From Sulfurovum sp. (lineage in GTDB: Bacteria; Campylobacterota; Campylobacteria; Campylobacterales; Sulfurovaceae), in assembly GCA_024763575.1 (NCBI GenBank), contig JANTFF010000005.1:1-11435 (forward strand): DNA of 11,435 nt, read 5' to 3'. Within the stretch, counting starts at the first letter, position 1. Each line of letters opens with the position of its first letter. Made by a program: the position numbers and the translations under genes. The notes under the pieces are model-generated. The model was not told the DNA's origin, did no database searches, and saw only the letters and a list, made by a program, of their open reading frames with translations. Shown here one piece after another: positions 1-6,762 of this stretch.

Positions 1-347
1 GCAATATATCTAGCTATAGTCAAAAGATAACCAAGAGTTCTACTAAAAAATCCTATTTCTTCTGATGATGCACTCTCAAATATAGATGATATTACAGTGA
101 AGACTAACCAAACAGCCAAAAGTGTAGCTACAAATCCTACTAGTTTGAGAGATGGTTCATTATCTAGTGGAAATATATTTTGACTTAGAAATTCTCCTAC
201 TTCTATATTAACTCTTGAGGCTAATGCAATCCCACCAACAAGACCAATAAAGTTAAAAAGCTCTTTTGTAAAACCTGTAACTATCCCTTTTAGACTTAAA
301 AATAGTATGAGTCCAACTATTATAATATCAAATGCTTGAAGTTCCAT
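1..347 (-). CDS. CvpA-like integral membrane protein, partial (C-terminus beyond window edge)
   Basis: The reading frame starts at an ATG at 345-347 and stays open to the left edge, giving about 115 residues of the N-terminal part. The protein begins MELQAFDIIIVGLILFLSLK. It has a hydrophobic segment at about residues 5-20, a second at about 30-45 and a third at about 65-90, joined by short polar loops. This pattern and the 'KGxxxGFxKEL' stretch after the first helix match the CvpA family (colicin V production protein), a small inner-membrane family whose role in Campylobacterota is not settled. It lies downstream of pilT on the same strand with a gap of about 65 bases, so it may be the distal gene of a gatC-pilT-cvpA unit. 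The assignment rests on the topology and motif seen here; the stop codon is not visible. Confidence 0.75.
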   Translation of the reverse strand, partial: MELQAFDIIIVGLILFLSLKGIVTGFTKELFNFIGLVGGIALASRVNIEVGEFLSQNIFPLDNEPSLKLVGFVATLLAVWLVFTVISSIFESASSEEIGFFSRTLGYLLTIARYI

Positions 348-412
348 AACCTAATATACCTTGAAGTGATTTTTGCGAATTATATCCTAAATTATATAGA
401 TATTAGTTTATG

Positions 413-1477
413 TTATCTAAAATTGATTTTCAATTTTAATTCATCAGGTTTATTTGCATACTGCATAGCTATCTCTTTTGTTACAATACCATTTCGTACC
501 AATTTTTCGAGTACTTGTGTTTGGGTTTGCATTCCTGTATCCCCTTGCCCTAATTGCATTTGTGAGTATAATTGATGGACTTTATCTTCTCTAATTAAGT
601 TTGCTATAGCGTGATTAGTTACCATAATCTCTGGTGCTGCTACTCTTCCACCTTTAGCTTTTGGTAATAAAACCTGTGCTATAACAGCCACTAGTGAAGT
701 TGAAATCATAGCTCTAATTTGCCCTTGTTCATCACCTGAGAATACATCAATAATACGGTTAATAGTTCCGGGTGCTGAATTGGTATGAAGAGTTCCAAAA
801 ACCAAGTGACCTGTCTCGGCTGCTGTTAGTGCTGCTTCTATTGTCTCTTTGTCCCTCATCTCCCCGATGAATATTATATCAGGGTCTTGACGCATAGCAT
901 ATTTGAGTGCTGTAGCAAACCCTCTTGTATCACTTCCTGTTTCACGGTGAGAAAATACACACTTTTTGTTTTGGTGGATAAACTCTACTGGGTCTTCAAC
1001 TGTAATTATATGTTTATGTTCTGTTAGATTTATCTCATTTAGCATAGCTGCTAGTGTAGTTGATTTACCTGAACCTGTGGGACCAGTGACAAGAACTAAC
1101 CCTTTTTCTCTTTTGACTAACTGTTTATAAATTGCAGGAGCATCCAAATCATCAAGAGAGGGAATAGCTGTAGGGATAATCCTAAATGCAGCAGCAATAT
1201 CACCCATAGTTCTATAGTAGTTAGCTCTAAATCTTCCCACATTTGGTAAAAGTAGAGCAAAATCAAGTTCTAACTCTTCTTCAAAAACTTTTTTCTGTTT
1301 TTCTGTTAGAAGTGCATAAGTCATCTCTTCTATGTCTTCTCCTGTAAGTACAGGTAGATTAACAGCTTTTAGTGTACCATCAATTCTAATTTGTGGTTCA
1401 CTTCTGCTTACTAGGTGTAAATCTGATGCTCCATGAGCGACCACGCTTTGTAGTAGTTTTTTTATATCAATAGCCAT
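413..1477 (-). CDS. pilT: Type IV pilus retraction ATPase PilT
   Basis: This 354-residue protein has the usual PilT length and layout. PilT is a hexameric cytoplasmic ATPase that depolymerises type IV pili, driving twitching motility and DNA uptake. Visible motifs are the PAS-like N-terminal part with GASDLHL (16-22), Walker A GPTGSGKST (132-140), the Asp box ITVEDPVEF (158-166), Walker B DPDIIFIGEMRD (198-209) and the His box TGHLVFGTLHTNS (222-234). The C-terminal signature that separates PilT from PilB/PilU is present as AIANLIRE (290-297), in place of the usual AIRNLIRE. The start is an ATG preceded by AAGGAT at 1486-1491. The gene follows gatC by 61 bases and precedes the cvpA-like gene. 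No pilin or pilus assembly gene lies in the window. It could function in natural transformation rather than motility. Confidence 0.95.
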   Translation of the reverse strand: MAIDIKKLLQSVVAHGASDLHLVSRSEPQIRIDGTLKAVNLPVLTGEDIEEMTYALLTEKQKKVFEEELELDFALLLPNVGRFRANYYRTMGDIAAAFRIIPTAIPSLDDLDAPAIYKQLVKREKGLVLVTGPTGSGKSTTLAAMLNEINLTEHKHIITVEDPVEFIHQNKKCVFSHRETGSDTRGFATALKYAMRQDPDIIFIGEMRDKETIEAALTAAETGHLVFGTLHTNSAPGTINRIIDVFSGDEQGQIRAMISTSLVAVIAQVLLPKAKGGRVAAPEIMVTNHAIANLIREDKVHQLYSQMQLGQGDTGMQTQTQVLEKLVRNGIVTKEIAMQYANKPDELKLKINFR

Positions 1478-1485
1478 ATGAAATC

Positions 1486-1491
1486 ATCCTT
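1486..1491 (-). promoter_or_regulatory. Ribosome binding site of pilT
   Basis: AAGGAT on the minus strand, 8 bases before the pilT ATG. It supports the chosen start. Confidence 0.55.
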
Positions 1492-1538
1492 AATAAAATA
1501 TTAAATTTAATTTCTTATTGTACTATTAAAGTATTAAA

Positions 1539-1829
1539 CTACTCTATAATTTTAGGAACTATAAAGAAATTATCTTCAGCATTTGGTGCATGTGCAAAAA
1601 TACTTTTTGATATTTGGGGGTTAGTATTTGGTATATCTTCTCTCATTGGTGTTCCACCTGCTAGAGTTGAAAATGATGCATCAAGTTCTGTTGTATCTAA
1701 CTCTTTGAGATTTTCTACAAAAGCTAAAATTTCTGTGAGTTGATTTGATAGTTCTTCTTTTTTATCTTCAGCTATCTTTAGCATAGATAGTTTTTCTAAA
1801 TTTTCTAATACTTTGTTATCTATAGTCAC
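1539..1829 (-). CDS. gatC: Asp-tRNA(Asn)/Glu-tRNA(Gln) amidotransferase subunit GatC
   Basis: A 96-residue protein of normal GatC length. GatC is the small belt-like subunit that holds GatA and GatB together in the enzyme that amidates mischarged Glu-tRNA(Gln) and Asp-tRNA(Asn) in the cytoplasm. The sequence shows the family pattern: an N-terminal helix (VLENLEKLSMLKIAEDKKEE), a second helix LTEILAFVENLKELDT, and a C-terminal part with 'MREDIP' and the closing 'NAEDNFFIVPKIIE', which is characteristic of the family. The start codon is GTG at 1827-1829, supported by AAAGGA five bases upstream (1835-1840). gatA and gatB are not in the window, so the amidotransferase genes are dispersed, as is common. 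The gene is first in a likely unit with pilT. Confidence 0.95.
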   Translation of the reverse strand: MTIDNKVLENLEKLSMLKIAEDKKEELSNQLTEILAFVENLKELDTTELDASFSTLAGGTPMREDIPNTNPQISKSIFAHAPNAEDNFFIVPKIIE

Positions 1830-1865
1830 ACTATTCCTTTATTTTTCACTAATTTAATTGGTGGC

Positions 1866-1871
1866 ATTATA
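1866..1871 (-). promoter_or_regulatory. Candidate -10 box for gatC
   Basis: A perfect TATAAT on the minus strand, about 37 bases before the gatC start, in a T-rich setting. Campylobacterota sigma-70 promoters usually lack a clear -35, so only the -10 can be called. Confidence 0.45.
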
Positions 1872-1887
1872 TATTAAAAGAGATTAA

Positions 1888-1898
1888 GATAATATAGT
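1888..1898 (+). promoter_or_regulatory. Candidate -10 region for ftrB
   Basis: The stretch contains GATAAT and an overlapping TATAGT, about 27-37 bases before the ftrB ATG. Both are imperfect -10 boxes, and which is used cannot be decided by eye. The start itself is well placed by AGGAG at 1913-1917. Confidence 0.3.
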
Positions 1899-1924
1899 TG
1901 AAAATAAAAACTAGGAGCTAAGTT

Positions 1925-2266
1925 ATGCAACAGTTAGATATGAGTTCAGAAGATTTTTTAAGTGAATTAGAAAAGACTAAAAAGTTTACAGATAAAATCT
2001 GTAAACAGTTTGGTTGGGAGTATCACCCAATGGATGATGTAAATGAAGGTGTGCAACTAGGACTTGCTAGACACAAAATGCTTTATGGTAAACGATTTTG
2101 TCCATGTTTTATGGTAGAACCTGATGAGAATAAACCAGGTAAATACAAAAGTTCTGATAATAGAGTATGTCCTTGTCCTCCAGCAATAAATGAAGAGATA
2201 CCAAATGAGGGTAAATGTCATTGTGGTATATTTTGTACACCTGAATATGTAAAAGCAAATAGCTAA
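1925..2266 (+). CDS. Ferredoxin:thioredoxin reductase catalytic (beta) subunit homologue
   Basis: A 113-residue protein carrying the signature of the catalytic beta chain of ferredoxin:thioredoxin reductase: CPC (59-61), CPC (82-84) and CHC (98-100), followed by GIFCTPEY. In the plant and cyanobacterial enzyme these cysteines bind one [4Fe-4S] cluster and form the adjacent redox-active disulfide that passes electrons from ferredoxin to thioredoxin. The spacings here are 20 and 13 residues. The cyanobacterial pattern as I recall it is 16 and 8, so this is a looser variant. Cys26 and Cys104 are extra. No alpha (variable) subunit, thioredoxin or ferredoxin gene is adjacent. The start is set by AGGAG at 1913-1917. 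Family membership is clear from the motifs; the actual electron donor and acceptor are not. Confidence 0.85.
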   Translation: MQQLDMSSEDFLSELEKTKKFTDKICKQFGWEYHPMDDVNEGVQLGLARHKMLYGKRFCPCFMVEPDENKPGKYKSSDNRVCPCPPAINEEIPNEGKCHCGIFCTPEYVKANS

Positions 2267-2267
2267 T

Positions 2268-2295
2268 ATAGTGTGGGTTATAAAACCCACACTAT
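2268..2295. terminator. Hairpin between convergent ftrB and the FmdE-like gene, probable bidirectional terminator
   Basis: A perfect 12-bp inverted repeat (arms 2268-2279 and 2284-2295) with a 4-base loop and a GC-richer core. It lies just after the ftrB stop and extends into the stop codon of the opposing gene (2292-2294). Downstream sequence on the plus strand is moderately T-rich (TTAATAGTTATT). On the minus strand there is no clear U tract. Confidence 0.65.
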
Positions 2296-2642
2296 TTAAT
2301 AGTTATTACTTCATTAGCTCTTTTAAATATATTCTCAACTCTCTCTTGCCAGATTTTACCAAACTTAATAGCCTCTAATGGAGTTGCCACTCCTTGCATA
2401 AGTTTCATCATCAACTCTTTTTGTTTAGGATTACCTTGTATTGAACTAGGGTCATAGCTAACAGTCACACTTTTACCATTGTCAAGTCGTTTAAATTCAA
2501 TTTCACCATCTATATCAGCATTGAAGTGCATTAGGTTATTTCTAGCAAACTTACCATTAAGCCCTTTGAAGCCTGAAAGTTCAGTAGCACCTGTGATTTG
2601 TGTAATAACATTAGATATAACTCCTATTACTCCTTGTTGCAT
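2292..2642 (-). CDS. C-terminal part of a split FmdE-like protein (frameshifted)
   Basis: An open frame of 116 residues from an ATG at 2640-2642. The protein starts MQQGVIGVISNVITQITGAT and continues with GFKGLNGKF, YDPSSI and a C-terminal helix KFGKIWQERVENIF. From memory of Campylobacterota proteins of about 200 residues that begin with the GHSCP segment seen in the neighbouring frame, this looks like their second half rather than a separate gene. The coding frame also continues upstream of the ATG (SNISLKGD before the Met), overlapping the end of the other frame. An AAGG four bases before the ATG could allow independent initiation, but the spacing is short. The function of the family is not known to me. 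If intact, the protein would be about 201 residues. Confidence 0.6.
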   Translation of the reverse strand: MQQGVIGVISNVITQITGATELSGFKGLNGKFARNNLMHFNADIDGEIEFKRLDNGKSVTVSYDPSSIQGNPKQKELMMKLMQGVATPLEAIKFGKIWQERVENIFKRANEVITIK

Positions 2643-2650
2643 ATCACCTT

Positions 2651-2896
2651 TTAGTGATATGTTAGAAATACCTCTATGCCACCACGGGTTGGTATCTCAT
2701 TTGGGTATAGTGCTTCTAGTGCTTTAAGTGTTGACAGGTATGCACCTGATACTGTAGGACAGCTATGTCCTGCACTTTTGACTATATCGAGATAAGTAAA
2801 TTCTATAATTCCATCTTCAAATGTTCCTAAAAAATTTGATAGTGGGTCTCTTAGAGTAATAGTGGGTGTATCGTTAAAAAAATTTGGGTATGTCAT
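2651..2896 (-). CDS. N-terminal part of a split FmdE-like protein (frameshifted)
   Basis: An open frame of 81 residues beginning MTYPNFFNDTPTITLRDPLS. It contains AGHSCPTVSGAYLSTLKALE (42-61), which resembles the GHxCPG...G helix motif of FmdE-type domains (named after a protein linked to molybdenum formylmethanofuran dehydrogenase); the Cys is a potential metal ligand. The frame ends abruptly after GGIEVFLTYH. Adding one T to the TTT run read at 2666-2668 on the minus strand would give ...EVFSNISLKGDMQQ and join it to the downstream frame. The start is well supported by AGGAG at 2904-2908 and a TATAAT at 2930-2935. The gene is divergent from napA and shares its promoter region. The function is unknown; a tie to molybdoenzymes would be speculation from the family name and position. 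Confidence 0.6.
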   Translation of the reverse strand: MTYPNFFNDTPTITLRDPLSNFLGTFEDGIIEFTYLDIVKSAGHSCPTVSGAYLSTLKALEALYPNEIPTRGGIEVFLTYH

Positions 2897-2929
2897 ATTT
2901 TTTCTCCTAAAATAGTTTAATTTTTGTGT

Positions 2930-2935
2930 ATTATA
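2930..2935 (-). promoter_or_regulatory. Candidate -10 box for the FmdE-like gene
   Basis: TATAAT on the minus strand, 33 bases before the start at 2896, overlapping by four bases the plus-strand -10 box facing napA. Confidence 0.4.
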
Positions 2936-2937
2936 AT
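2932..2937 (+). promoter_or_regulatory. Candidate -10 box for the nap operon
   Basis: A perfect TATAAT preceded by TGTGTAT and a T-rich stretch, the usual look of a Campylobacterota vegetative promoter. Transcription from here would start near 2944 and give a leader of about 155 bases before napA. Confidence 0.45.
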
Positions 2938-2963
2938 CAAAAAGATATTAAAGAGATTGATTT

Positions 2964-3023
2964 ATGTCAACAGATAGATATATGATTTATGTTATTCTTG
3001 TGTTGATGTTATGTGTATCATAA
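2964..3023 (+). CDS. Possible 19-residue hydrophobic leader peptide
   Basis: A short frame from ATG at 2964 to TAA at 3021-3023 encodes MSTDRYMIYVILVLMLCVS, a polar start followed by one hydrophobic stretch. AAGAGA at 2951-2956 is a fair ribosome binding site with 7-base spacing. It sits within the predicted nap leader transcript, upstream of the inverted repeat before napA. A chance ORF of this length is quite possible in AT-rich DNA, and I recognise no homologue. Confidence 0.2.
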   Translation: MSTDRYMIYVILVLMLCVS

Positions 3024-3038
3024 CTGAAAACTATTAAA

Positions 3039-3076
3039 ATTTGAAAATTATTTAGGTTATTAAATAATTTTCAAAT
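3039..3076 (+). repeat. Perfect 16-bp inverted repeat in the napA leader
   Basis: Arms 3039-3054 and 3061-3076 are exact reverse complements around a 6-base loop (GGTTAT). It is almost wholly AT and lies 8 bases before the napA ribosome binding site. No U tract follows, so it is unlikely to be a terminator. It could be an RNA stem-loop that tunes stability or translation of napA, or a dyad operator for a repressor. Confidence 0.7.
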
Positions 3077-3083
3077 ACTCTCG

Positions 3084-3092
3084 TAGGAGGAG
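3084..3092 (+). promoter_or_regulatory. Strong ribosome binding site of napA
   Basis: TAGGAGGAG, close to a full anti-16S match, 6 bases before the napA ATG. It is stronger than the sites of the other genes here and suits a highly expressed catalytic subunit. Confidence 0.75.
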
Positions 3093-3098
3093 AAACGA

Positions 3099-5933
3099 AT
3101 GGCTTTGAATAGAAGAGATTTTCTAAAAAGTGCAGCAGCAGCATCAGCTGCAAGTGCAGTAGGAATTGCTGTTCCATCTAGTCTTGAGGCAGCATCAAAA
3201 GATGCTCAAAAAGATTGGAGATGGGATAAGGCAGCATGTAGATTTTGTGGTACAGGTTGTGGGATTATGTTGGCAACCAAAGGTGGTAAGATAGTTGCAG
3301 TAAAAGGTGACCCAGCAGCACCAGTAAATAGAGGGCTTAACTGTATCAAAGGTTACTTTAATGCAAAAATCATGTATGGGGCAGATAGACTAAAAACTCC
3401 TCTACTTCGTATGAATGACAAAGGTGAGTTTGACAAACATGGTAAATTTAAACCTGTATCATGGCAAAGAGCTTTTGATGAGATGGAAAAACATGCTAAA
3501 AAAGCACTAAAAGCTAGTGGTCCTGAGGGTGTAGCAGTATTTGCTTCAGGTCAATATACAGTTATGGAAGGGTATGCAGCTCAAAAGATGATGAAGGGTG
3601 GTTTCCGTTCAAATGCTATTGACCCTAATGCTCGTCACTGTATGGCTTCTGCTGTTGTTGGTTTCTATCAAACATTTGGTATAGATGAGCCAAGTGGTTG
3701 TTATGATGATATTGAGATTACAGATACTATTGTGACTTGGGGTTCAAATATGGCAGAGATGCACCCAATTCTTTGGTCTCGTGTAAGTGATAGAAAATTA
3801 TCAAATCCTGATAAAGTAAAAATCGTAAATATTCAAACTTATACACATAGAACTTGTGATATTGGTGATATTAATATTATCTTCTCTCCAAGTACAGACC
3901 TAGCAATTTGGAACTATATAGCAAGAGAAATTGTATATAGAGATAAAAAAGGTGGAGGTAAAGAGGATATTATTGATTGGGATTTCATCAATGAAAATAT
4001 CGTTTTCACAGCAGGTCCTGCTAATATCGGTTATGGTATGAGAAGAAAAGGTGACAAATCTCTAGTTGATGGTAAATATTCAGCAAAAGAGATGGAGACT
4101 ATCTCTAAAGAGATGGAGAAAAAAGTTTCTGCAAAAGAGGCACCTGCACTTGCACCATTTGGTTACAAAGAGGGTGAAGTGATGAAAAACACAGCAGGTA
4201 CTCTTAAACACTGGCATATTACTTTTGAAGATTACAAAAAATCTTTAGAGCCATATACACTTGATTATGTAGCCAAAATTGCAAAAGGTGACCCAAATGA
4301 GTCAATTGAGAGTTTCAAGAAAAAACTTCAAGCTTTAGCTGACCTATATATTGAAAAAAATAGAAAAGTCGTAAGTTTCTGGACAATGGGTATGAACCAA
4401 CACACTAGAGGTACTTGGGTAAATACACTAAGCTACAATGTTCACTTTATGCTTAATAAACAAGCACTCCCAGGAAATGGTGCGTTCTCATTAACAGGTC
4501 AACCATCTGCTTGTGGTACAGCTAGAGAAGTTGGAACATTTTGTCACAGATTACCTGCTGATATGATGGTCAAAAACCCTAAGCATAGAGCAAAAACAGA
4601 AAAAGTATGGAAAATTCCAGCAGGAACATTAAATCCAGTAGGTAACCAACATATTATGAAAATCCATAGAGATATAGAAGATGGTGTTGTTAAGTTTGCA
4701 TGGGTCAATGTATGTAATGCTTATCAAGATAGTGCATCTGCTTCTCACTGGATTAAAGCAGCAAGGGAGATGGATAACTTTATTGTAACAAGTGATGGTT
4801 ACCCTGGAATTTCTGCAAAAGTATCTGACCTTGTGCTACCATCAGCTATGATTTATGAAAAGTGGGGTGCTTATGGAAATGCTGAAAGACGAACACAACA
4901 TTGGAGACAACAAGTACTGCCAGTAGGTGATGCTATGAGTGATACATGGCAATGGATGGAGTTTGCTAAGAGATTTACAGTCAAAGACCTTTGGGGTGGA
5001 TATACACTTAGAAATGGTAAAAAATTGGCTGATGTTAGAGCTGAAGCTAAAAAAATGGGGTATACAGAAGATACCACCATGTTCGATATTCTCTTTGCCA
5101 ATAAAAAAGCAAAATCATATAAAATTGCTATGGATAAATTCCCTCAAAAAGGTTATGATAACTCAGAGTGTATTGGTGATAGCAGAAATGTCAAAGGAAG
5201 TGATGGTAAAGTCTTTAAAGGTTATGGATTTATGGTTCATGAGTATCTATTTGAAGAGTATGCATCATTTGGTAGAGGACATGGACACGATTTAGCTCCA
5301 TTTGAAGTTTATCACAAAGTTAGAGGACTTAAATGGCCAGTTGTTGATGGTAAAGAGACACAGTGGAGATTTAATGTTAAATATGACCCTTATGCAGCTA
5401 AAGCTGTTAAAGAGAGTGGTAGTAAATCAACTCACGCATTCTATGGACCAATAGCTAAAAACCTTTTACAAGGTAGCTTAACAGGACCTGATAAATCAAA
5501 AGGTAAGAAAGCTCTCAAAAACAAAGCTAAAATCTTTGCTAGACCATATATGGATCCACCAGAAATGCCAGATGAAAAATATGATACTTGGTTATGTACA
5601 GGTAGGGTTCTTGAGCATTGGCATAGTGGTACAATGACAATGAGAGTTCCTGAACTTTTCCGTGCTGTTCCTGAAGCGTTATGTTATATGCATCCAAAAG
5701 ATGCAAAAGCAAAAGGTCTCAAAAGAGGTGAACTAGCATGGGTTGAGTCACGAAGAGGTAAAGTAAAAGCTAGAGTTGAGACAAGAGGGCGAAATAGACC
5801 ACCACAAGGATTGGTATTTGTACCTTGGTTTGATGAAAAAGTATTTATCAACAAAGTATGTCTCGATGCTACTTGTCCAATGTCTAAACAAACAGACTAT
5901 AAAAAGTGTGCAGTTAAAATAACAAAGGTGTAA
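3099..5933 (+). CDS. napA: Periplasmic nitrate reductase catalytic subunit NapA
   Basis: The 944-residue molybdoenzyme that reduces nitrate to nitrite in the periplasm. A Tat signal peptide opens the protein (NRRDFLK at 4-10, then an Ala-rich hydrophobic stretch to about 30). The [4Fe-4S] cluster ligands are C47, C50, C54 and C82, followed by K84, the lysine placed between cluster and molybdopterin in the family. RHCMASAV contains C181, the expected thiolate ligand of the Mo-bis-MGD cofactor. Later cofactor-binding stretches include [13 protein letters not shown] and [20 protein letters not shown], and the C-terminal domain carries [16 protein letters not shown]. The length is that of the long Campylobacterota form (around 925 residues) rather than the shorter form of about 830 in Proteobacteria; the extra sequence includes a lysine-rich insert near residues 325-400. 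It is first in the nap operon and would be matured with NapD, exported folded, and fed by NapB. Confidence 0.98.
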   Translation: MALNRRDFLKSAAAASAASAVGIAVPSSLEAASKDAQKDWRWDKAACRFCGTGCGIMLATKGGKIVAVKGDPAAPVNRGLNCIKGYFNAKIMYGADRLKTPLLRMNDKGEFDKHGKFKPVSWQRAFDEMEKHAKKALKASGPEGVAVFASGQYTVMEGYAAQKMMKGGFRSNAIDPNARHCMASAVVGFYQTFGIDEPSGCYDDIEITDTIVTWGSNMAEMHPILWSRVSDRKLSNPDKVKIVNIQTYTHRTCDIGDINIIFSPSTDLAIWNYIAREIVYRDKKGGGKEDIIDWDFINENIVFTAGPANIGYGMRRKGDKSLVDGKYSAKEMETISKEMEKKVSAKEAPALAPFGYKEGEVMKNTAGTLKHWHITFEDYKKSLEPYTLDYVAKIAKGDPNESIESFKKKLQALADLYIEKNRKVVSFWTMGMNQHTRGTWVNTLSYNVHFMLNKQALPGNGAFSLTGQPSACGTAREVGTFCHRLPADMMVKNPKHRAKTEKVWKIPAGTLNPVGNQHIMKIHRDIEDGVVKFAWVNVCNAYQDSASASHWIKAAREMDNFIVTSDGYPGISAKVSDLVLPSAMIYEKWGAYGNAERRTQHWRQQVLPVGDAMSDTWQWMEFAKRFTVKDLWGGYTLRNGKKLADVRAEAKKMGYTEDTTMFDILFANKKAKSYKIAMDKFPQKGYDNSECIGDSRNVKGSDGKVFKGYGFMVHEYLFEEYASFGRGHGHDLAPFEVYHKVRGLKWPVVDGKETQWRFNVKYDPYAAKAVKESGSKSTHAFYGPIAKNLLQGSLTGPDKSKGKKALKNKAKIFARPYMDPPEMPDEKYDTWLCTGRVLEHWHSGTMTMRVPELFRAVPEALCYMHPKDAKAKGLKRGELAWVESRRGKVKARVETRGRNRPPQGLVFVPWFDEKVFINKVCLDATCPMSKQTDYKKCAVKITKV

Positions 5934-5937
5934 TAAT

Positions 5938-6762
5938 ATGACAAACTCTAACAACAATAGGCGAAAGTTTATGGCAACGACTCTTCAAAGCGTAGGTCTT
6001 ACAGCTCTTGGTGGATTGTTGTGGAGTGGATATAGTGATGAGGTCAAAGCATCACCATTAGTACTTCGACCACCTAGTGCATTGCCTGAGAATGATTTCC
6101 TAAAAGCTTGTATCAAATGTGGTTTATGTGCTGAAGCGTGTGTCAATCGTGATAGTAACAAAAACAGAGATGGAAGCAAACGAGACGGAACTCTTCAAAT
6201 GGCAAAAGGTGGAGACCATAAATTAATTGGTACGCCATTTTTTATACCAAGAGAGACCCCTTGTTATATGTGTGATGATATTCCTTGTGTGCCTGTCTGT
6301 CCATCAGGTGCTTTAGATATGAAAAGTCTTCTTGATGAAAAAGAGGAATTGGATATCAATAAAGCTAAAATGGGTCTAGCCGTAGTACACAAAGAGTCAT
6401 GTATTGCCTTTTGGGGAATTCAGTGTGATGCTTGTTATCGAGCTTGTCCTATTCAAGGTGAAGCAATTACTATTGAACATCAGATGAATGAGAGAACAGG
6501 GAAACACGCTTATCTACTTCCTATCGTTCACTCTGACATCTGTACAGGTTGTGGACTTTGTGAAAAAGCGTGTGTAACAGAAAAACCAGCTATATTTGTA
6601 CTACCTCGTAAGTACTCTACAGGAAAAGCAGGTAATCATTATGTCAAAGGTTGGGATGAAAAAGACCAACAGAGAGTAAAAGATGCCAAAGAGATACATA
6701 CCAAAGATGAACGAAGTGAAAAAGAGGCAAGTGATTATCTCAATATGGGGGTAGAGTATTGA
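5938..6762 (+). CDS. napG: Quinol dehydrogenase ferredoxin subunit NapG
   Basis: A 274-residue iron-sulfur protein that, with membrane-bound NapH, oxidises menaquinol and sends electrons towards NapB/NapA; in Campylobacterota this pair replaces NapC. The N-terminus carries a Tat-type signal (NRRKFMATT at 7-15, then a hydrophobic segment to about 30), placing the protein on the periplasmic side. Sixteen cysteines in four groups bind four [4Fe-4S] clusters: C58/61/64/68, C109/112/117/121, C155/163/166/170 and C202/205/208/212. The stretch between the first and second groups (about 69-108) is longer than I recall for E. coli NapG and is rich in Asn, Arg, Asp and Lys, and the usual Pro after the fourth Cys is Val. 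It begins 4 bases after napA, with AAGGTG overlapping the napA end as its ribosome binding site. Confidence 0.96.
   Translation: MTNSNNNRRKFMATTLQSVGLTALGGLLWSGYSDEVKASPLVLRPPSALPENDFLKACIKCGLCAEACVNRDSNKNRDGSKRDGTLQMAKGGDHKLIGTPFFIPRETPCYMCDDIPCVPVCPSGALDMKSLLDEKEELDINKAKMGLAVVHKESCIAFWGIQCDACYRACPIQGEAITIEHQMNERTGKHAYLLPIVHSDICTGCGLCEKACVTEKPAIFVLPRKYSTGKAGNHYVKGWDEKDQQRVKDAKEIHTKDERSEKEASDYLNMGVEY

Noticed and set aside
2650..2690. Programmed -1 frameshift in the FmdE-like gene
   Set aside because: No X-XXY-YYZ slippery heptamer in the right frame and no clear stimulatory hairpin was seen before the stop; loss of one T from a short run is the simpler explanation.
2935..2962. FNR/CRP-type site from the AATCAA and TTGATT half-sites
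   Set aside because: The half-sites are in the reverse order (ATCAA...TTGAT) and 16 bases apart, unlike the TTGAT-N4-ATCAA dyad.
5748..5957. Minus-strand and other short frames inside the nap genes, pilT and ftrB
   Set aside because: They are shadows of strongly conserved genes, have no recognisable domains and lack convincing ribosome binding sites.
6759..6761. TTG at 6759 as start of napH
   Set aside because: An ATG follows at once and forms a normal TGATG overlap with napG; the TTG adds one residue and has no better ribosome binding site.
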